A DNA stretch of 64,000 nt, taken from contig NZ_PZZP01000001.1 of the NCBI RefSeq assembly GCF_003046315.1, positions 62,001 to 126,000 of the forward strand. Direction: 5' to 3'. How positions within the stretch are numbered: position 1 is the stretch's first letter; each line of letters begins with the position of its first letter. Below the pieces are notes generated by a model, which was given only the letters and a program-made list of their open reading frames with translations, searched no databases and was not told where the DNA came from. Below, piece after piece: positions 23,648 through 32,393 of this stretch. The translations under genes were made by a program, and so were the position numbers. This DNA is from Desmospora activa DSM 45169 (lineage in GTDB: Bacteria; Bacillota; Bacilli; Thermoactinomycetales; DSM-45169).

Positions 23648-23683
23648 CAAAATCCCTCTTCTTCGTGAAGGGGATTTTGTTTA
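23648..23683. terminator. terminator between convergent genes
   Basis: CAAAATCCC and GGGATTTTG form a perfect nine-bp stem, extended inward by CTTC/GAAG, with T-rich sequence after it. Confidence 0.75.
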
Positions 23684-23706
23684 AGAAAGAAGAGATCAGT
23701 ATGGCA

Positions 23707-24123
23707 TTAGAAGTCATATCCATGGTCAAAATCGATTTCGTAAATATCTTTCCAATTTATATCGGTTGCAATTCGTTTATTTTCAACGAACTCAGACAGG
23801 ATCTTATACGCTTGATTTCTAGACACGTAACAACAGCTGGGAACTCGCATCGGTTCTCCACCGAGCAAATGCTCCACCACTTCGATATCGGTATTTTCAT
23901 CGTACGGTGCTAGATAGTCTGGATGCCGCATGATAAAAAAGCCGTACGGTTCATCATAAAAGAATATTAACCGTTCGTCTATTCCTTCAATATCAAGACT
24001 GGAATCCCCACTGCCTTGCGTCCAATAATCAGCCTCACGATCCAAAACCAGCTCTTTTATAAATACCGCGGTTGGGTTTTCAATCGTATCCCCAACAGGT
24101 CCATGATAAGTAATTGTAGACAT
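23707..24123 (-). CDS. Imm1-family immunity protein
   Basis: A 138-residue cytosolic protein fitting the Imm1 family: an N-terminal strand pair, the central ERLIFFYDEPYGFFIMRH beta region, and a C-terminal helix with VSRNQAYKILSEFVENKRIATDINW. Imm1 proteins typically neighbour deaminase-fold toxins, and one lies 18 bases upstream. AAAGGAGTTC precedes the start. It should bind and block the toxin in the producing cell. It is last in a four-gene operon. Confidence 0.8.
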   Translation of the reverse strand: MSTITYHGPVGDTIENPTAVFIKELVLDREADYWTQGSGDSSLDIEGIDERLIFFYDEPYGFFIMRHPDYLAPYDENTDIEVVEHLLGGEPMRVPSCCYVSRNQAYKILSEFVENKRIATDINWKDIYEIDFDHGYDF

Positions 24124-24141
24124 ATTTTGAACTCCTTTTTT

Positions 24142-25026
24142 CTATTTTATCGCTTTAATGATTATTGCGTCTCTACCGCCACTGTAAATCGTTAATTCTT
24201 CTATACCCAATCTCTTTAGCAATGCAGGCATTTCTCCTCTACAGATATTACAGGTTGGTCGATCAACAACCATTGTTAATTTCTTTGGTAATTGACCACC
24301 TAATCGTTCCATCCGTTCATAAGCCCGAATTAAAGCATGGGATTCTGCATGACTCAGCGATTGAGCATGCCCTAAGTGATTCGGTTTATTTTTCTTCGGT
24401 GGAACCCAATTTACCTCCCTCAGCCATCTTCTTCGTAAGTCCATATCCCTTGGTGCATATTTGGAATTTTTTATTAGTGATGTATTCACACCGAATATGC
24501 GACGACCATTCACCTCTACTCTTGCCACCGTACCCGTTCTGCCATTTGTCAAAGAGTAACGAGGCATATTTAAGATTCGTCTAAATCGCTGGATCTCTAT
24601 GTACCCACTTTCGGCCTTGCTGAAATGACTCGCACCACGACCTACCGATGCAGCCCCACCGGCAATACGACCGGCTGGTCCCAATATTCCCAGTAGTCGT
24701 ACATGATCTTCTAACTCTTCACCAGTAATTAAGTCGCGGCCGCTGATCGCTTCAATCATTCCTTTGGTCTGTCCGACAATAGGAACAAAATCTAAGCCGA
24801 TACTCAGCATTACTGCAAACATACTTAAGCCTAACGTTGCCGCTACTGCTGCTCGCAGTGTACTGTAGCAATCTCTAAAATCCCCGCAGTTATGGGCTTG
24901 TGCTATATCTGGGGGCAAAAGCAGGATAAAAACGATGGAAAGTAACAGAATCATCAAGAAGTATAGGGTATAATTGTAACGCTTCTGTTCGGTATCAGAA
25001 GGTTTCGATATTTCCCTCCCTTTCAT
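24142..25026 (-). CDS. polymorphic toxin with PT-TG and SCP1.201/DddA-like deaminase domains
   Basis: A 294-residue toxin candidate. Residues 19-41 form a hydrophobic signal or membrane anchor. A pretoxin PT-TG segment follows (about 78-115: GLDFVPIVGQTKGMIEAISG then DLITGEEL). The C-terminal domain has the deaminase zinc motifs: SHAESHAL (HxE, with catalytic Glu) and RPTCNICRGEMP (CxxC), spaced as in the DddA/SCP1.201 family. It probably deaminates cytosine in nucleic acid of rival cells. No LXG or WXG leader is present. Its start overlaps the upstream membrane-protein stop (ATGA). Confidence 0.82.
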   Translation of the reverse strand: MKGREISKPSDTEQKRYNYTLYFLMILLLSIVFILLLPPDIAQAHNCGDFRDCYSTLRAAVAATLGLSMFAVMLSIGLDFVPIVGQTKGMIEAISGRDLITGEELEDHVRLLGILGPAGRIAGGAASVGRGASHFSKAESGYIEIQRFRRILNMPRYSLTNGRTGTVARVEVNGRRIFGVNTSLIKNSKYAPRDMDLRRRWLREVNWVPPKKNKPNHLGHAQSLSHAESHALIRAYERMERLGGQLPKKLTMVVDRPTCNICRGEMPALLKRLGIEELTIYSGGRDAIIIKAIK

Positions 25027-26285
25027 ATTGAACGTGCCCCTTTCTGCTCTGAAGATGGAAAAGAGGACGAGGGGTTTTGACTTGGGTTACCGGGATTTAG
25101 CAGAAAAGCAATGAACATTGCCAATCCCGTTAGCAAAATTACCGGGCGAAATGTTTGTAAAGAGGAGGAATAGAAAAAATTCATTATCTGGTGGGACAAA
25201 AACAAGATGACGACAAATCCGATGATCAAACGATATAAAAGTGGGACGCGTTCTATCCACTGCGGCCATTTTCCAAGAGGAACCGGAATAAGGCGAATTC
25301 TCGCTGCCTGCAAAAATAAGATGAAAGAACTTAACAAAATAGCATCGATCCATGATTCATACAACCCAGACAATACAAGGGTCAACATAACGGATACGAG
25401 TATTGTATGTACCCATGGATGAAGTCGATCCCGAAGCGGGATGACCTCGGGTTTTTCCATCAATCTTTGTTCAAATGTCCTTTCCAGTGTATCGATCCGT
25501 TTTCTTAACTCACGTTGATAGGTAGTCAGGCTTTGTAGATATACTCTGAAAAGTGAAATGAACACCGCCACAAACACAAGCCAAAAACCGTATACTTGAA
25601 AAGTTTCAACCGCCTTAACGCTGGGATTACGTGAAATCCATGTAAACACAGGTCTGATTAATACCGGCATTATCTGTATCCAAAAATAAACCATTACAGC
25701 GGTTAACAAACTATGCCCGATCATTACCAAAGTTGTTTTCGTTTTTCGGCTAAGCCCTTGTGGCGGGTGAATTTGGGCAAGTAGTTGCTTTGTTAATACG
25801 GGGATCTTAACCATCAACACTGCTAGCAATCCATATGAAATCAGTAGTGGAACCCGGTGGAGGAAAATATTCTGAACAATACCATCGCGGCCAATTCGGG
25901 GAGTAGAGAACCAGTCTAAAGACAAGATAAACTCTCCAAACGTAAAACCGATCAAAAACATGATTCCTAAATGGGCACTAAATATCCCAAAGATAACGGC
26001 AACAGTCAAAAATAAAATCGATTCGGAATAAATGTATTCATAACCGAGATTGAGCCATCCAAAAAGCAATCCGGTAGTAAGAGAAACCAGTGGTAACAAT
26101 GAACCCCAACGCGGCCAAGCAGTGAGATGAAAACCGTCGGTCATCGTTAATGGCATTGTTCGGTTCCAATACAAACTCCAACAAGCTAATCGTATCCAAA
26201 AAAAATGAATGAATCGATTCTCATTAACATTGGGCTTTATAGTTGCATGCTGAGAGGGGTCTTGTTTCTGCTTCACGCTGATCAC
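25023..26285 (-). CDS. polytopic membrane protein of unknown function in the toxin operon
   Basis: A 420-residue protein with about ten hydrophobic helices. A charged, probably coiled segment (about 265-285, around RKRIDTLERTFEQRLMEK) divides the membrane regions and a Ser-rich tail ends it. I recognise no family. It overlaps the genes on both sides by four bases (GTGA upstream, ATGA downstream), so it is translationally coupled to the deaminase toxin. That supports a dedicated role in toxin export, anchoring or delivery. Confidence 0.7.
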   Translation of the reverse strand: MISVKQKQDPSQHATIKPNVNENRFIHFFWIRLACWSLYWNRTMPLTMTDGFHLTAWPRWGSLLPLVSLTTGLLFGWLNLGYEYIYSESILFLTVAVIFGIFSAHLGIMFLIGFTFGEFILSLDWFSTPRIGRDGIVQNIFLHRVPLLISYGLLAVLMVKIPVLTKQLLAQIHPPQGLSRKTKTTLVMIGHSLLTAVMVYFWIQIMPVLIRPVFTWISRNPSVKAVETFQVYGFWLVFVAVFISLFRVYLQSLTTYQRELRKRIDTLERTFEQRLMEKPEVIPLRDRLHPWVHTILVSVMLTLVLSGLYESWIDAILLSSFILFLQAARIRLIPVPLGKWPQWIERVPLLYRLIIGFVVILFLSHQIMNFFYSSSLQTFRPVILLTGLAMFIAFLLNPGNPSQNPSSSFPSSEQKGARSI

Positions 26286-26887
26286 CCTTTATAACGAACG
26301 ATTAATTTTCGAGCCGTATATCCTAGGACCAGACCGTAAAACACGTGTCCAAAAAAAGACATCCCTACAAATTGACCGATTTGATCAATCTGGAGCCAAC
26401 CTGGATATATCGTAAGCATCAATACTTCCAGTGTAAGAGCCCAAGCAAGGCCCGCCCAGACTCCTTTATGAGCAAAAGCGAATGTATAAGCGATAGCAAA
26501 TGTTAGTCCATTAATAACATGGTATATCACACCAAGCAAGAAAACCCCAGGTCCTCTCACCTCTTCTCCTATAAACGCCTGTCCAAATACCATAAATGCT
26601 TCAAATGGCCAAACAGTCATCGGAGTGAGCGTTACTAATAAATAACGGGAAAGATCATATGCAAGAGTTGCAAATATCCCAGATATCAACCCTACTTTGA
26701 AGCGTGTTTTTAAAGAACCCTGTTGTTGACCACTCGCTTTACGCCAAATAAAGGTTCCAATTATCACTGCTCCGAGCGTAGTGACTAAAAAGGTTGCTAA
26801 TAAAGAAACGCCTGACAAAATGTAAACAAGCAAAGCGACTCCTGAACCAGTGAAAAGTGCAGCCAATATCATCTGTTGTCGATTCAA
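26282..26887 (-). CDS. membrane protein, first gene of the toxin operon
   Basis: A 201-residue protein with about six hydrophobic helices. Segments such as GLISGIFATLAYDLSRYLL and GVIYHVINGLTFAIAYTFAF resemble small bacterial membrane proteins of unassigned function; I do not recognise a family. A stop codon lies directly before TTG 26887, so the gene starts there (GTGGTGGA site) or at ATG 26872. A stronger AAGGAGACAA-ATG start at 26948 opens a different frame that overlaps this one. Confidence 0.6.
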   Translation of the reverse strand: MNRQQMILAALFTGSGVALLVYILSGVSLLATFLVTTLGAVIIGTFIWRKASGQQQGSLKTRFKVGLISGIFATLAYDLSRYLLVTLTPMTVWPFEAFMVFGQAFIGEEVRGPGVFLLGVIYHVINGLTFAIAYTFAFAHKGVWAGLAWALTLEVLMLTIYPGWLQIDQIGQFVGMSFFGHVFYGLVLGYTARKLIVRYKG

Positions 26888-27009
26888 TCAAATTCCACCA
26901 CTCTTTATTAATATTATATGAATTCGATTTTATCAGATAAAAATACATTTGTCTCCTTTATTATTTCATTAAATCCAATTTTATGAACTAAATCGGCAAC
27001 GAACGATCC

Positions 27010-27044
27010 AAAAAAGACGGGAGCATGACGCCCCCGTCTTTTTT
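27010..27044. terminator. bidirectional terminator
   Basis: AAAAAAGACGGG and CCCGTCTTTTTT flank GAGCATGACGCC, giving a long stem with T runs both ways. It lies at the 3' end of the 5'-nucleotidase gene. Confidence 0.85.
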
Positions 27045-27049
27045 GCTGT

Positions 27050-28639
27050 TTAATTGGCTTTTTGAATTCGGTCTTCGATTTCATACGAGATCGGTTGGGG
27101 CAGCTTTTTGGCATAATCGATCAAAGCATCCAGATCGACCGGCCCTGTCACTTGGTCGGTAGCTTCCGAGAAGACAGTGAAGTTGTCGCCGCCGGTGGCG
27201 ATAAAGCTGTTGGCAGTGACGGTGTAAGTGGCGTCATCCTCCAAGGGGGTGCCGTCTTCTTTTTTAATCTCCAGGACGCGATCTCCCTGTGAACGGGAAT
27301 CATCATAGGTGTAGGTGAGGCCGGAGATTTGCAGGAAACGGGGGCGATCCGGTTGCCACTGTTGTTCCAGCAGGCGTTTAATCTGTTCACCGGTTAGTGT
27401 CATCGTCACCAGGTCGTTGCCGAAAGGCTGAACGGTGTATAGGTCTCCCCAAGTGACGGTGCCCGCTTCAATGTCGGCACGAATACCACCAGGATTCATA
27501 AAGGCAAAATCGGTCTCCATATATTGACGCTGTGAGTCAGCTACGAGGTTACCCAGCGCCGATTCTCCGGCATTGTTTTGTTCACGGGTGATCGTTTCTT
27601 TTGCTTCTGCGATCTCTTCATTGATGATCGGGGCCACTTTTTCCTCATAAGCTGCGATCATATCGGCGATTCGCGGATCCGGTTCAATGCCGGAATGATA
27701 GGTGGTTACCACTTCCGCCTTTTTATTGACGATGTCTTTGCTGCGTCGATCCAGTTGCAGGTCTACATCGGCAAAGGCGGTACCACCGCTGTAAGCTTGT
27801 ACAATCAACTTGTCGTCGACGGTGCCGTTCATATAGGTGTGGGAGTGACCGGCCAGGATCACATCCACCTCATCATCCACTTTCTCGGCGATATCCACGA
27901 CGGGACCGCTAAGTTCACTGGTCTCCCGATCCTGGGAGCCGCCTTCATGAGCGAGGACGACGATCGCTTTGACGCCTTTTTTCTGCAGCTTTTTCACTTC
28001 GCGATTGATCGATTCCGCCTCATCCAGGAATTTCACATCCTTGACTCCATCCGGTGATACAATGCTGGGAGTGGTTGTGGTTACCACGCCGATAAAGCCG
28101 ACAGGGATTCCTTCTACGCGCTTAATAGAATGAGAGGGTAGGATTGTTTTGCCTGAATCTTTCCAGACGACGTTAGCAACCGTATAAGGGAAATCGGCTC
28201 CGGCAAAGTCGCCGGTTTTTTCATGATGGCCACCGTTGATCAGGCGCATCATCTCGTCGACACCTTCATCAAATTCATGGTTGCCGACAGTACCGAGGTC
28301 AAATTTGAGTTCATTCAGGATCTCAATGGTGGGTTCGTCCTGTAGCAGAGCTGAAACCGGTGCACTGGCTCCCACGATGTCTCCTTGGTGCACTTTGAGA
28401 ACGTTTTGCCCTTCTTGCTCATGTTTCTTCAAGTATGCAGCCAAGTAATCGGCGCGGCCAGCTCGATCATTTCCAATCTGCTGGCTCACATTTAATTGAC
28501 CGTGTAAATCGTTGATGGCCAGGATCTTGAGATCGACCGGTTTTGGCCCTTTCGCGGCTTCTGCTAATGTCGCCGGGCTAACGAGTAGCGCGACCCCTAG
28601 CAAAACCGCTAGAAAAATGTTTCCCCATTTTCTTTTCAT
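27050..28639 (-). CDS. secreted 5'-nucleotidase / metallophosphoesterase (UshA-like)
   Basis: A 529-residue exported enzyme. A signal peptide (about 1-29) precedes the metallophosphoesterase domain with INDLHGQ, HQGDIVG, VGNHEFDEG, VLAHEGG and LAGHSHTY, the two-metal site residues. The C-terminal 5'-nucleotidase domain carries NPGGIRADIEAG and ITREQNNAGESALGNL. It should release phosphate and nucleosides outside the cell. No LPXTG anchor is present. AGGGGGAG lies upstream of the ATG. Confidence 0.92.
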   Translation of the reverse strand: MKRKWGNIFLAVLLGVALLVSPATLAEAAKGPKPVDLKILAINDLHGQLNVSQQIGNDRAGRADYLAAYLKKHEQEGQNVLKVHQGDIVGASAPVSALLQDEPTIEILNELKFDLGTVGNHEFDEGVDEMMRLINGGHHEKTGDFAGADFPYTVANVVWKDSGKTILPSHSIKRVEGIPVGFIGVVTTTTPSIVSPDGVKDVKFLDEAESINREVKKLQKKGVKAIVVLAHEGGSQDRETSELSGPVVDIAEKVDDEVDVILAGHSHTYMNGTVDDKLIVQAYSGGTAFADVDLQLDRRSKDIVNKKAEVVTTYHSGIEPDPRIADMIAAYEEKVAPIINEEIAEAKETITREQNNAGESALGNLVADSQRQYMETDFAFMNPGGIRADIEAGTVTWGDLYTVQPFGNDLVTMTLTGEQIKRLLEQQWQPDRPRFLQISGLTYTYDDSRSQGDRVLEIKKEDGTPLEDDATYTVTANSFIATGGDNFTVFSEATDQVTGPVDLDALIDYAKKLPQPISYEIEDRIQKAN

Positions 28640-28939
28640 TCAAGTTTCTCCCCCTGTGTAAGAATCTGTTTTTAGGGTAAACAACAGATATGAAGATCGG
28701 TTGGACCCAACGTAAAGATTTAGCCAAAGGTAGGGGTTTTTCCTTCCGGTAAAATTCGTTATTCAAGCGAAGATGACAATTAGAATCATTACCAGTTTAT
28801 AAATAATCCAATTTAGTATTGACTTCTATGTCACAAGTGTTATTTTATAGTTGGGCCAAATCGACTAGACAGGTTTGTTTGGTCGGTTCTTTGAACATAA
28901 AGGGATAATAGATCCTATACTCAAGGAGGAAGGGAACAA
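28640..28939 (+). promoter_or_regulatory. ahpC upstream region with a PerR-box-like element
   Basis: TTAGAATCATTACCA at 28780-28794 matches the PerR box (TTATAATNATTATAA) at 11 of 14 defined positions. A likely promoter follows: TTGACT (28819) with TATTTT (28841) at 16-bp spacing. PerR control of ahpC is usual in Bacillales. No ORF is seen. Confidence 0.5.
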
Positions 28940-29479
28940 ATGGCGACTCGTTTGGTAGGATTACCAGCACCGAACTTTGAAATGGAAAGCACAAAAAACC
29001 TTGAAACATTGGATGAAAAGGTGAAACTCTCCGACTACGAGGGCAAATGGTTGGTCCTTTTCTTCTATCCCCTGGACTTCACCTTTGTATGCCCGACTGA
29101 GATCACCGCTTTGAGCGACCGCTACGATGAATTTGAAGACTTGGATACCGAGATCATCGGTGTTAGCACCGACAGCAAGTTCTCCCACCGGGCTTGGATC
29201 AAAACCCCTCGGGATGAGAACGGTCTGGGCGACATCAAGTATCCCCTGGGTGCCGACACTACTCACCAAGTGAGCCGTGATTACGGTGTGCTGCTGGAAG
29301 ACGAAGGGATCGCCCTGCGCGGTCTGTTTATCATCGATCCGGAAGGGATCGTGCGCTACCAAGTGGTGACTGACAACAACATCGGCCGCAGTGTGGATGA
29401 AACCCTGCGCGTGCTGCAGGCGTTGCAAACAGGCGGTCTGTGCCCCTCTGACTGGAAGCCGGGCCAAAAAACCCTTTGA
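28940..29479 (+). CDS. ahpC: peroxiredoxin, AhpC/Prx1 type (2-Cys)
   Basis: A 179-residue typical 2-Cys peroxiredoxin. The peroxidatic Cys lies in [13 protein letters not shown] and the resolving Cys in GGLCPSDW near the end. It reduces peroxides, drawing electrons from thioredoxin or AhpF; no ahpF is nearby, but a thioredoxin-like gene follows. GGAGGAAGGG lies upstream of the ATG. A PerR-like element sits in the leader. Confidence 0.93.
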   Translation: MATRLVGLPAPNFEMESTKNLETLDEKVKLSDYEGKWLVLFFYPLDFTFVCPTEITALSDRYDEFEDLDTEIIGVSTDSKFSHRAWIKTPRDENGLGDIKYPLGADTTHQVSRDYGVLLEDEGIALRGLFIIDPEGIVRYQVVTDNNIGRSVDETLRVLQALQTGGLCPSDWKPGQKTL

Positions 29480-29497
29480 TCCGAAACGGATAATAGC

Positions 29498-29527
29498 AAG
29501 GGCCTAACGGCATGTTAGGTCCTTTTT
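29498..29527 (+). terminator. terminator of ahpC
   Basis: AGGGCCTAAC and GTTAGGTCCT pair (one G-U) around GGCAT and are followed by a T run. Confidence 0.8.
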
Positions 29528-29577
29528 CAACACATCGATTTGTTGCTCGCTTTTGAAGTTTGAAGGAGGAATCCGTG

Positions 29578-30030
29578 ATGGCTTTGCGTTTGCGTACCCC
29601 CATGCCGGAGCTGCAAGGTGCGACGGAATGGGTAAACGGCGAAGTGAAAAAGGAAGGTCTGACAGGAAAGCCGGTATTGGTTCATTTCTGGTCCGTTAGC
29701 TGCGGATTGTGCAAAGAAAGCATGCCGGAGGTATTGAAGATTCGGGATGAACATCAGGACAAAGGGCTACAGGTGATCGGGATTCATATGCCCCGTTCTG
29801 AGAAGGATACCGAGATTGGTCCGGTCAAGGAGACCATTGAAAAATATGAGATGACCCATCCACAAGCCGTCGATAATCAGCACAGCATTGTGGATGCGTT
29901 TGAGAACCAATTTGTGCCCGCTTTTTACCTGTTTGATGAAGAAGGACAATTGCGCCATCGCTCTGCCGGCGAAAAAGCGCTCAAAATGATGGAAAAACCC
30001 CTTGCACGCGTCTTGGGGACCAATGAGTAG
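29578..30030 (+). CDS. thioredoxin-fold protein (TlpA/ResA-like, cytosolic)
   Basis: A 150-residue redoxin. The active site CGLC lies in LVHFWSVSCGLCKESMPEVL, followed by VIGIHMPRSEKDTEIG and the cis-Pro region FVPAFYLFD. No signal peptide or membrane anchor is visible, unlike ResA. It may pass electrons to the peroxiredoxin encoded just upstream. AAGGAGGAATCC places the start at ATG 29578 rather than the in-frame opening at 29560. Confidence 0.85.
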   Translation: MALRLRTPMPELQGATEWVNGEVKKEGLTGKPVLVHFWSVSCGLCKESMPEVLKIRDEHQDKGLQVIGIHMPRSEKDTEIGPVKETIEKYEMTHPQAVDNQHSIVDAFENQFVPAFYLFDEEGQLRHRSAGEKALKMMEKPLARVLGTNE

Positions 30031-30042
30031 GAGGGGTTGTGG

Positions 30043-30426
30043 ATGAATCTACCCAAGGAGTTACGTTACAGTGATGAGCACGAATGGGTGAAGCAAGAAG
30101 GGAATAAAGTGCGGATCGGTATTACCGATTTTGCACAGTCCGAGCTGGGGGACATTGTCTTTGTGGAGTTGCCGGAAGTGGGCGCTGAGTTGGAAGCCAA
30201 CTCTCCCTTTGGCAGCGTAGAATCGGTTAAAACCGTCTCTGAGTTATATGCACCCGTCAGCGGGAAAGTGGTGGAAGTAAACGGTGATCTGGAAGACTCA
30301 CCGGAGAATGTCAACGAAGCACCCTATGAAAGCGGCTGGATGATCGTAGTAGAGATCACCGATACAGCTGATTTGGACAAACTGATGGATGCAGATAAGT
30401 ATGAAGCGATGGTTTCCGCTGAATAA
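30043..30426 (+). CDS. gcvH: glycine cleavage system H protein
   Basis: A 127-residue lipoyl carrier. It has [12 protein letters not shown] at the start, [12 protein letters not shown], and the lipoylated Lys in [16 protein letters not shown]. It shuttles the aminomethyl group in glycine cleavage and, in Bacillales, serves as the hub for protein lipoylation. AGGAGGGG precedes ATG 30043, just after the thioredoxin-like gene. The other gcv genes are not in the window. Confidence 0.95.
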   Translation: MNLPKELRYSDEHEWVKQEGNKVRIGITDFAQSELGDIVFVELPEVGAELEANSPFGSVESVKTVSELYAPVSGKVVEVNGDLEDSPENVNEAPYESGWMIVVEITDTADLDKLMDADKYEAMVSAE

Positions 30427-30440
30427 GAGTTGTAAACGAC

Positions 30441-30477
30441 AGATCTTGGTGCCCACCCGGGTGCCGGGGTCTTTTTT
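30441..30477 (+). terminator. terminator of gcvH
   Basis: AGATCTTGGTGCCC pairs over 14 positions (several G-U) with GGGTGCCGGGGTCT, then a T run. Confidence 0.75.
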
Positions 30478-30677
30478 ATTGGTTGAAAAAAGTGTTGCCG
30501 TCATTGGTAATCAAACCAGCCGTTCGACAGAGAGATACGACAAAAAGCGACAATCGGATATAGGAAAAATGGATGGTTTTTTCTATTGGATCTTGTGGTA
30601 CAATACCGATAAGAGTTCACACAAGTCCAACAATTATGCGTTTCAGCATGATCCAAATAAAAGGGGGCAGGGGAGAC

Positions 30678-31094
30678 ATGGGTTTTTGCTGCGGTGCCAC
30701 CATGGTGGGAGCAGTCGGGACGTTGCGACAAGGTTCGACGATTATTCACAATGTTCCCCTGTTATTCTGCCCGGTGTGCCATCATGTAGAAGTTCATCAT
30801 GCCGTTGAGCACGAATTTCAACTTATGCTGGAATATGCTCGAGGTGATGGCGCTCGGGAAGTCAACTTAAAGGATAATATTGAACCTGAGATGATTGCTG
30901 AGTGGAAAGAATGTTGCACCAGCTTTCAAGAGGGGTATCCCGAGGTCGTTTTGCGCGAGCAGATCGATATGGCATTGGACCTGATGAATGTCGCCAAGGA
31001 CTTAGGGGACGAAGAATGGGAAAAAACACTGAAGCATCGCCTCCATCGCTTAGGGAAGCAACTGCGCCGTTTTCAGAAAACAAAATCGCGTTGA
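30678..31094 (+). CDS. small zinc-finger-like protein (YgiT-type N-terminus)
   Basis: A 138-residue protein opening MGFCCGATMVGAVGTLRQGS, with a second Cys pair in VPLLFCPVCHHVEVHH, giving a likely four-Cys zinc site like YgiT-type fingers. The rest is charged and helical, ending in a very basic tail (HRLHRLGKQLRRF). It may be a regulator or a nucleic-acid-associated protein; function unknown. GGGGGCAGGGGAG lies before ATG 30678, and upstream in-frame openings lack a site. Confidence 0.75.
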   Translation: MGFCCGATMVGAVGTLRQGSTIIHNVPLLFCPVCHHVEVHHAVEHEFQLMLEYARGDGAREVNLKDNIEPEMIAEWKECCTSFQEGYPEVVLREQIDMALDLMNVAKDLGDEEWEKTLKHRLHRLGKQLRRFQKTKSR

Positions 31095-31163
31095 GTGATA
31101 TGCCTAGCCCGTAACCGGACTGATCTCAAAGATAACGACGGCATTGAAGAGCGTCGATGTGAA

Positions 31164-31196
31164 AGCCAGTTTTTCGAAATGAGAGACTGGCTATTT
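31164..31196 (+). terminator. possible terminator of the zinc-finger gene
   Basis: AGCCAGT and ACTGGCT pair perfectly around a 15-base loop, followed by ATTTATTA. Confidence 0.5.
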
Positions 31197-31296
31197 ATTA
31201 TACGGGTGGGAGATGTTCTATTTTTATAAGGGGGTTTTCGTGAGAAGAATTAGCCTATGATTGAGTGGTTGATACAGGATGTAGTCTTATACAATT

Positions 31297-31400
31297 TTGA
31301 CCACTCCCCATGCGTAAACGCAGAGGATTCTGGGGTAGTTTATGGTATTCCGAGGGAGGTGACTAAGCTTATAAACCCCGACTGCGATTAACCATAAACT
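31297..31400 (-). repeat. relic of an IS200/IS605-family right end (omega-RNA-like)
   Basis: On the minus strand the segment ends GGGGAGTGGTCAA, matching the end GTGGAGTGGTCAA at 40463. A TGCG-TAAA-CGCA hairpin and the AACTACCCCAGAATCC motif correspond to AACTACCCAAGAATCC beside tnpB. An outer inverted repeat, AGTTTATGGT/ACCATAAACT, spans 31337-31400. No transposase is present. Confidence 0.6.
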
Positions 31401-31455
31401 TTCTTCTGTTATACTAATAAAAATAGATTTCATCGACATGGGAGGGAACGAAACG

Positions 31456-32376
31456 ATGAAGGTATTAGTCGTGGGGGCCGGTGCCGTTGGCGGCTATTTT
31501 GGCGGCCGTTTGGTGGAAGCAGGGAGGGATGTCTCGTTTTTGGTGCGGGAACGTCGCCGCCGTGAGTTGCAGGAGCAAGGGTTGGGGATCAAAAGTGTAC
31601 ACGGCGATTGGCACGGGGCGGTAACCACACTGGTCACCGGCGAATCGGCTCCTACCTTTGATCTGGTACTCCTGTCGGTGAAAGCGTATTATCTAGAGGC
31701 GGCGATCCGTGATCTCACCCCTTATGTAGGAGATCACACCTTGATTCTACCCTTGCTCAACGGTATCGCCCACCTCGACCGTCTACGGGAGGCATTTGGG
31801 GAGGAACGAGTGGTAGGGGGATTGTGCTTCATTGAGACGACCCTGAATGCCCAAGGAGAGGTGGAGCAATACAGTCACCGCCACGACCTCTTTTATGGGG
31901 CGCTCTCTCCATCACAACAGGAGCGGATGGCGCAACTAGATGAAACCTTTGTCGGTATTCGTGCCGGTGTGTATCGATCCGACGACATCCTTCGCGAAAT
32001 GTGGAAAAAGTACCTCTTTATCGCCACCTTTAGCGGAATCACCTCCCTGATGGGAAGCGCCATCGGCCCGATACGGGAGGTGCGTGGCGGATTGGAAAGC
32101 CTCCGTCGCCTATTGTCCGATATCGTCCAAGCGGCCTCTATCCGTGAACCAAAGATGGTGCTGCAATTGGAAGAGGAAGTACGGCAAACATTGGAGCAGC
32201 TCACCCCTTCGATGAAGTCCTCGATGTTACGGGATATGGAAAAGGGAAACGCTGTCGAAGTGGATCATCTCCACGGCTTCCTGCTCGACCTGGCCGGTCC
32301 GAAAATGGACCTCCCGCTGCTTCACGCTGTGGTGGCGCGGTTGCAGGGGTATGAGCGGGAGAGGATAGGCGAGTGA
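31456..32376 (+). CDS. panE: 2-dehydropantoate 2-reductase (KPR)
   Basis: A 306-residue ketopantoate reductase family enzyme. The NADPH Rossmann motif VVGAGAVGGYFGGRL opens it; LLSVKAYYLEAAI and LPLLNGIAHLDRL follow, and the C-terminal domain has the Lys of REMWKKYLFIATFSG plus KSSMLRDMEKGNAVEVDHLHG. It reduces ketopantoate to pantoate in CoA synthesis, though paralogues of other specificity occur. GGGAGGGAAC supports ATG 31456 over the in-frame ATG at 31438. Confidence 0.9.
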   Translation: MKVLVVGAGAVGGYFGGRLVEAGRDVSFLVRERRRRELQEQGLGIKSVHGDWHGAVTTLVTGESAPTFDLVLLSVKAYYLEAAIRDLTPYVGDHTLILPLLNGIAHLDRLREAFGEERVVGGLCFIETTLNAQGEVEQYSHRHDLFYGALSPSQQERMAQLDETFVGIRAGVYRSDDILREMWKKYLFIATFSGITSLMGSAIGPIREVRGGLESLRRLLSDIVQAASIREPKMVLQLEEEVRQTLEQLTPSMKSSMLRDMEKGNAVEVDHLHGFLLDLAGPKMDLPLLHAVVARLQGYERERIGE

Positions 32377-32393
32377 CGGTAGGTTTCAGGGAA

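Noticed and set aside
27578-28057. 159-codon plus-strand ORF
   Set aside because: Antisense shadow of the 5'-nucleotidase gene, whose motifs are unambiguous.
28961-29467. 168-codon minus-strand ORF
   Set aside because: Antisense shadow of ahpC; no ribosome site and no recognisable domain.
30501-30749. ORFs around the start of the zinc-finger gene in other frames
   Set aside because: They overlap the supported start at 30678 and lack ribosome sites.
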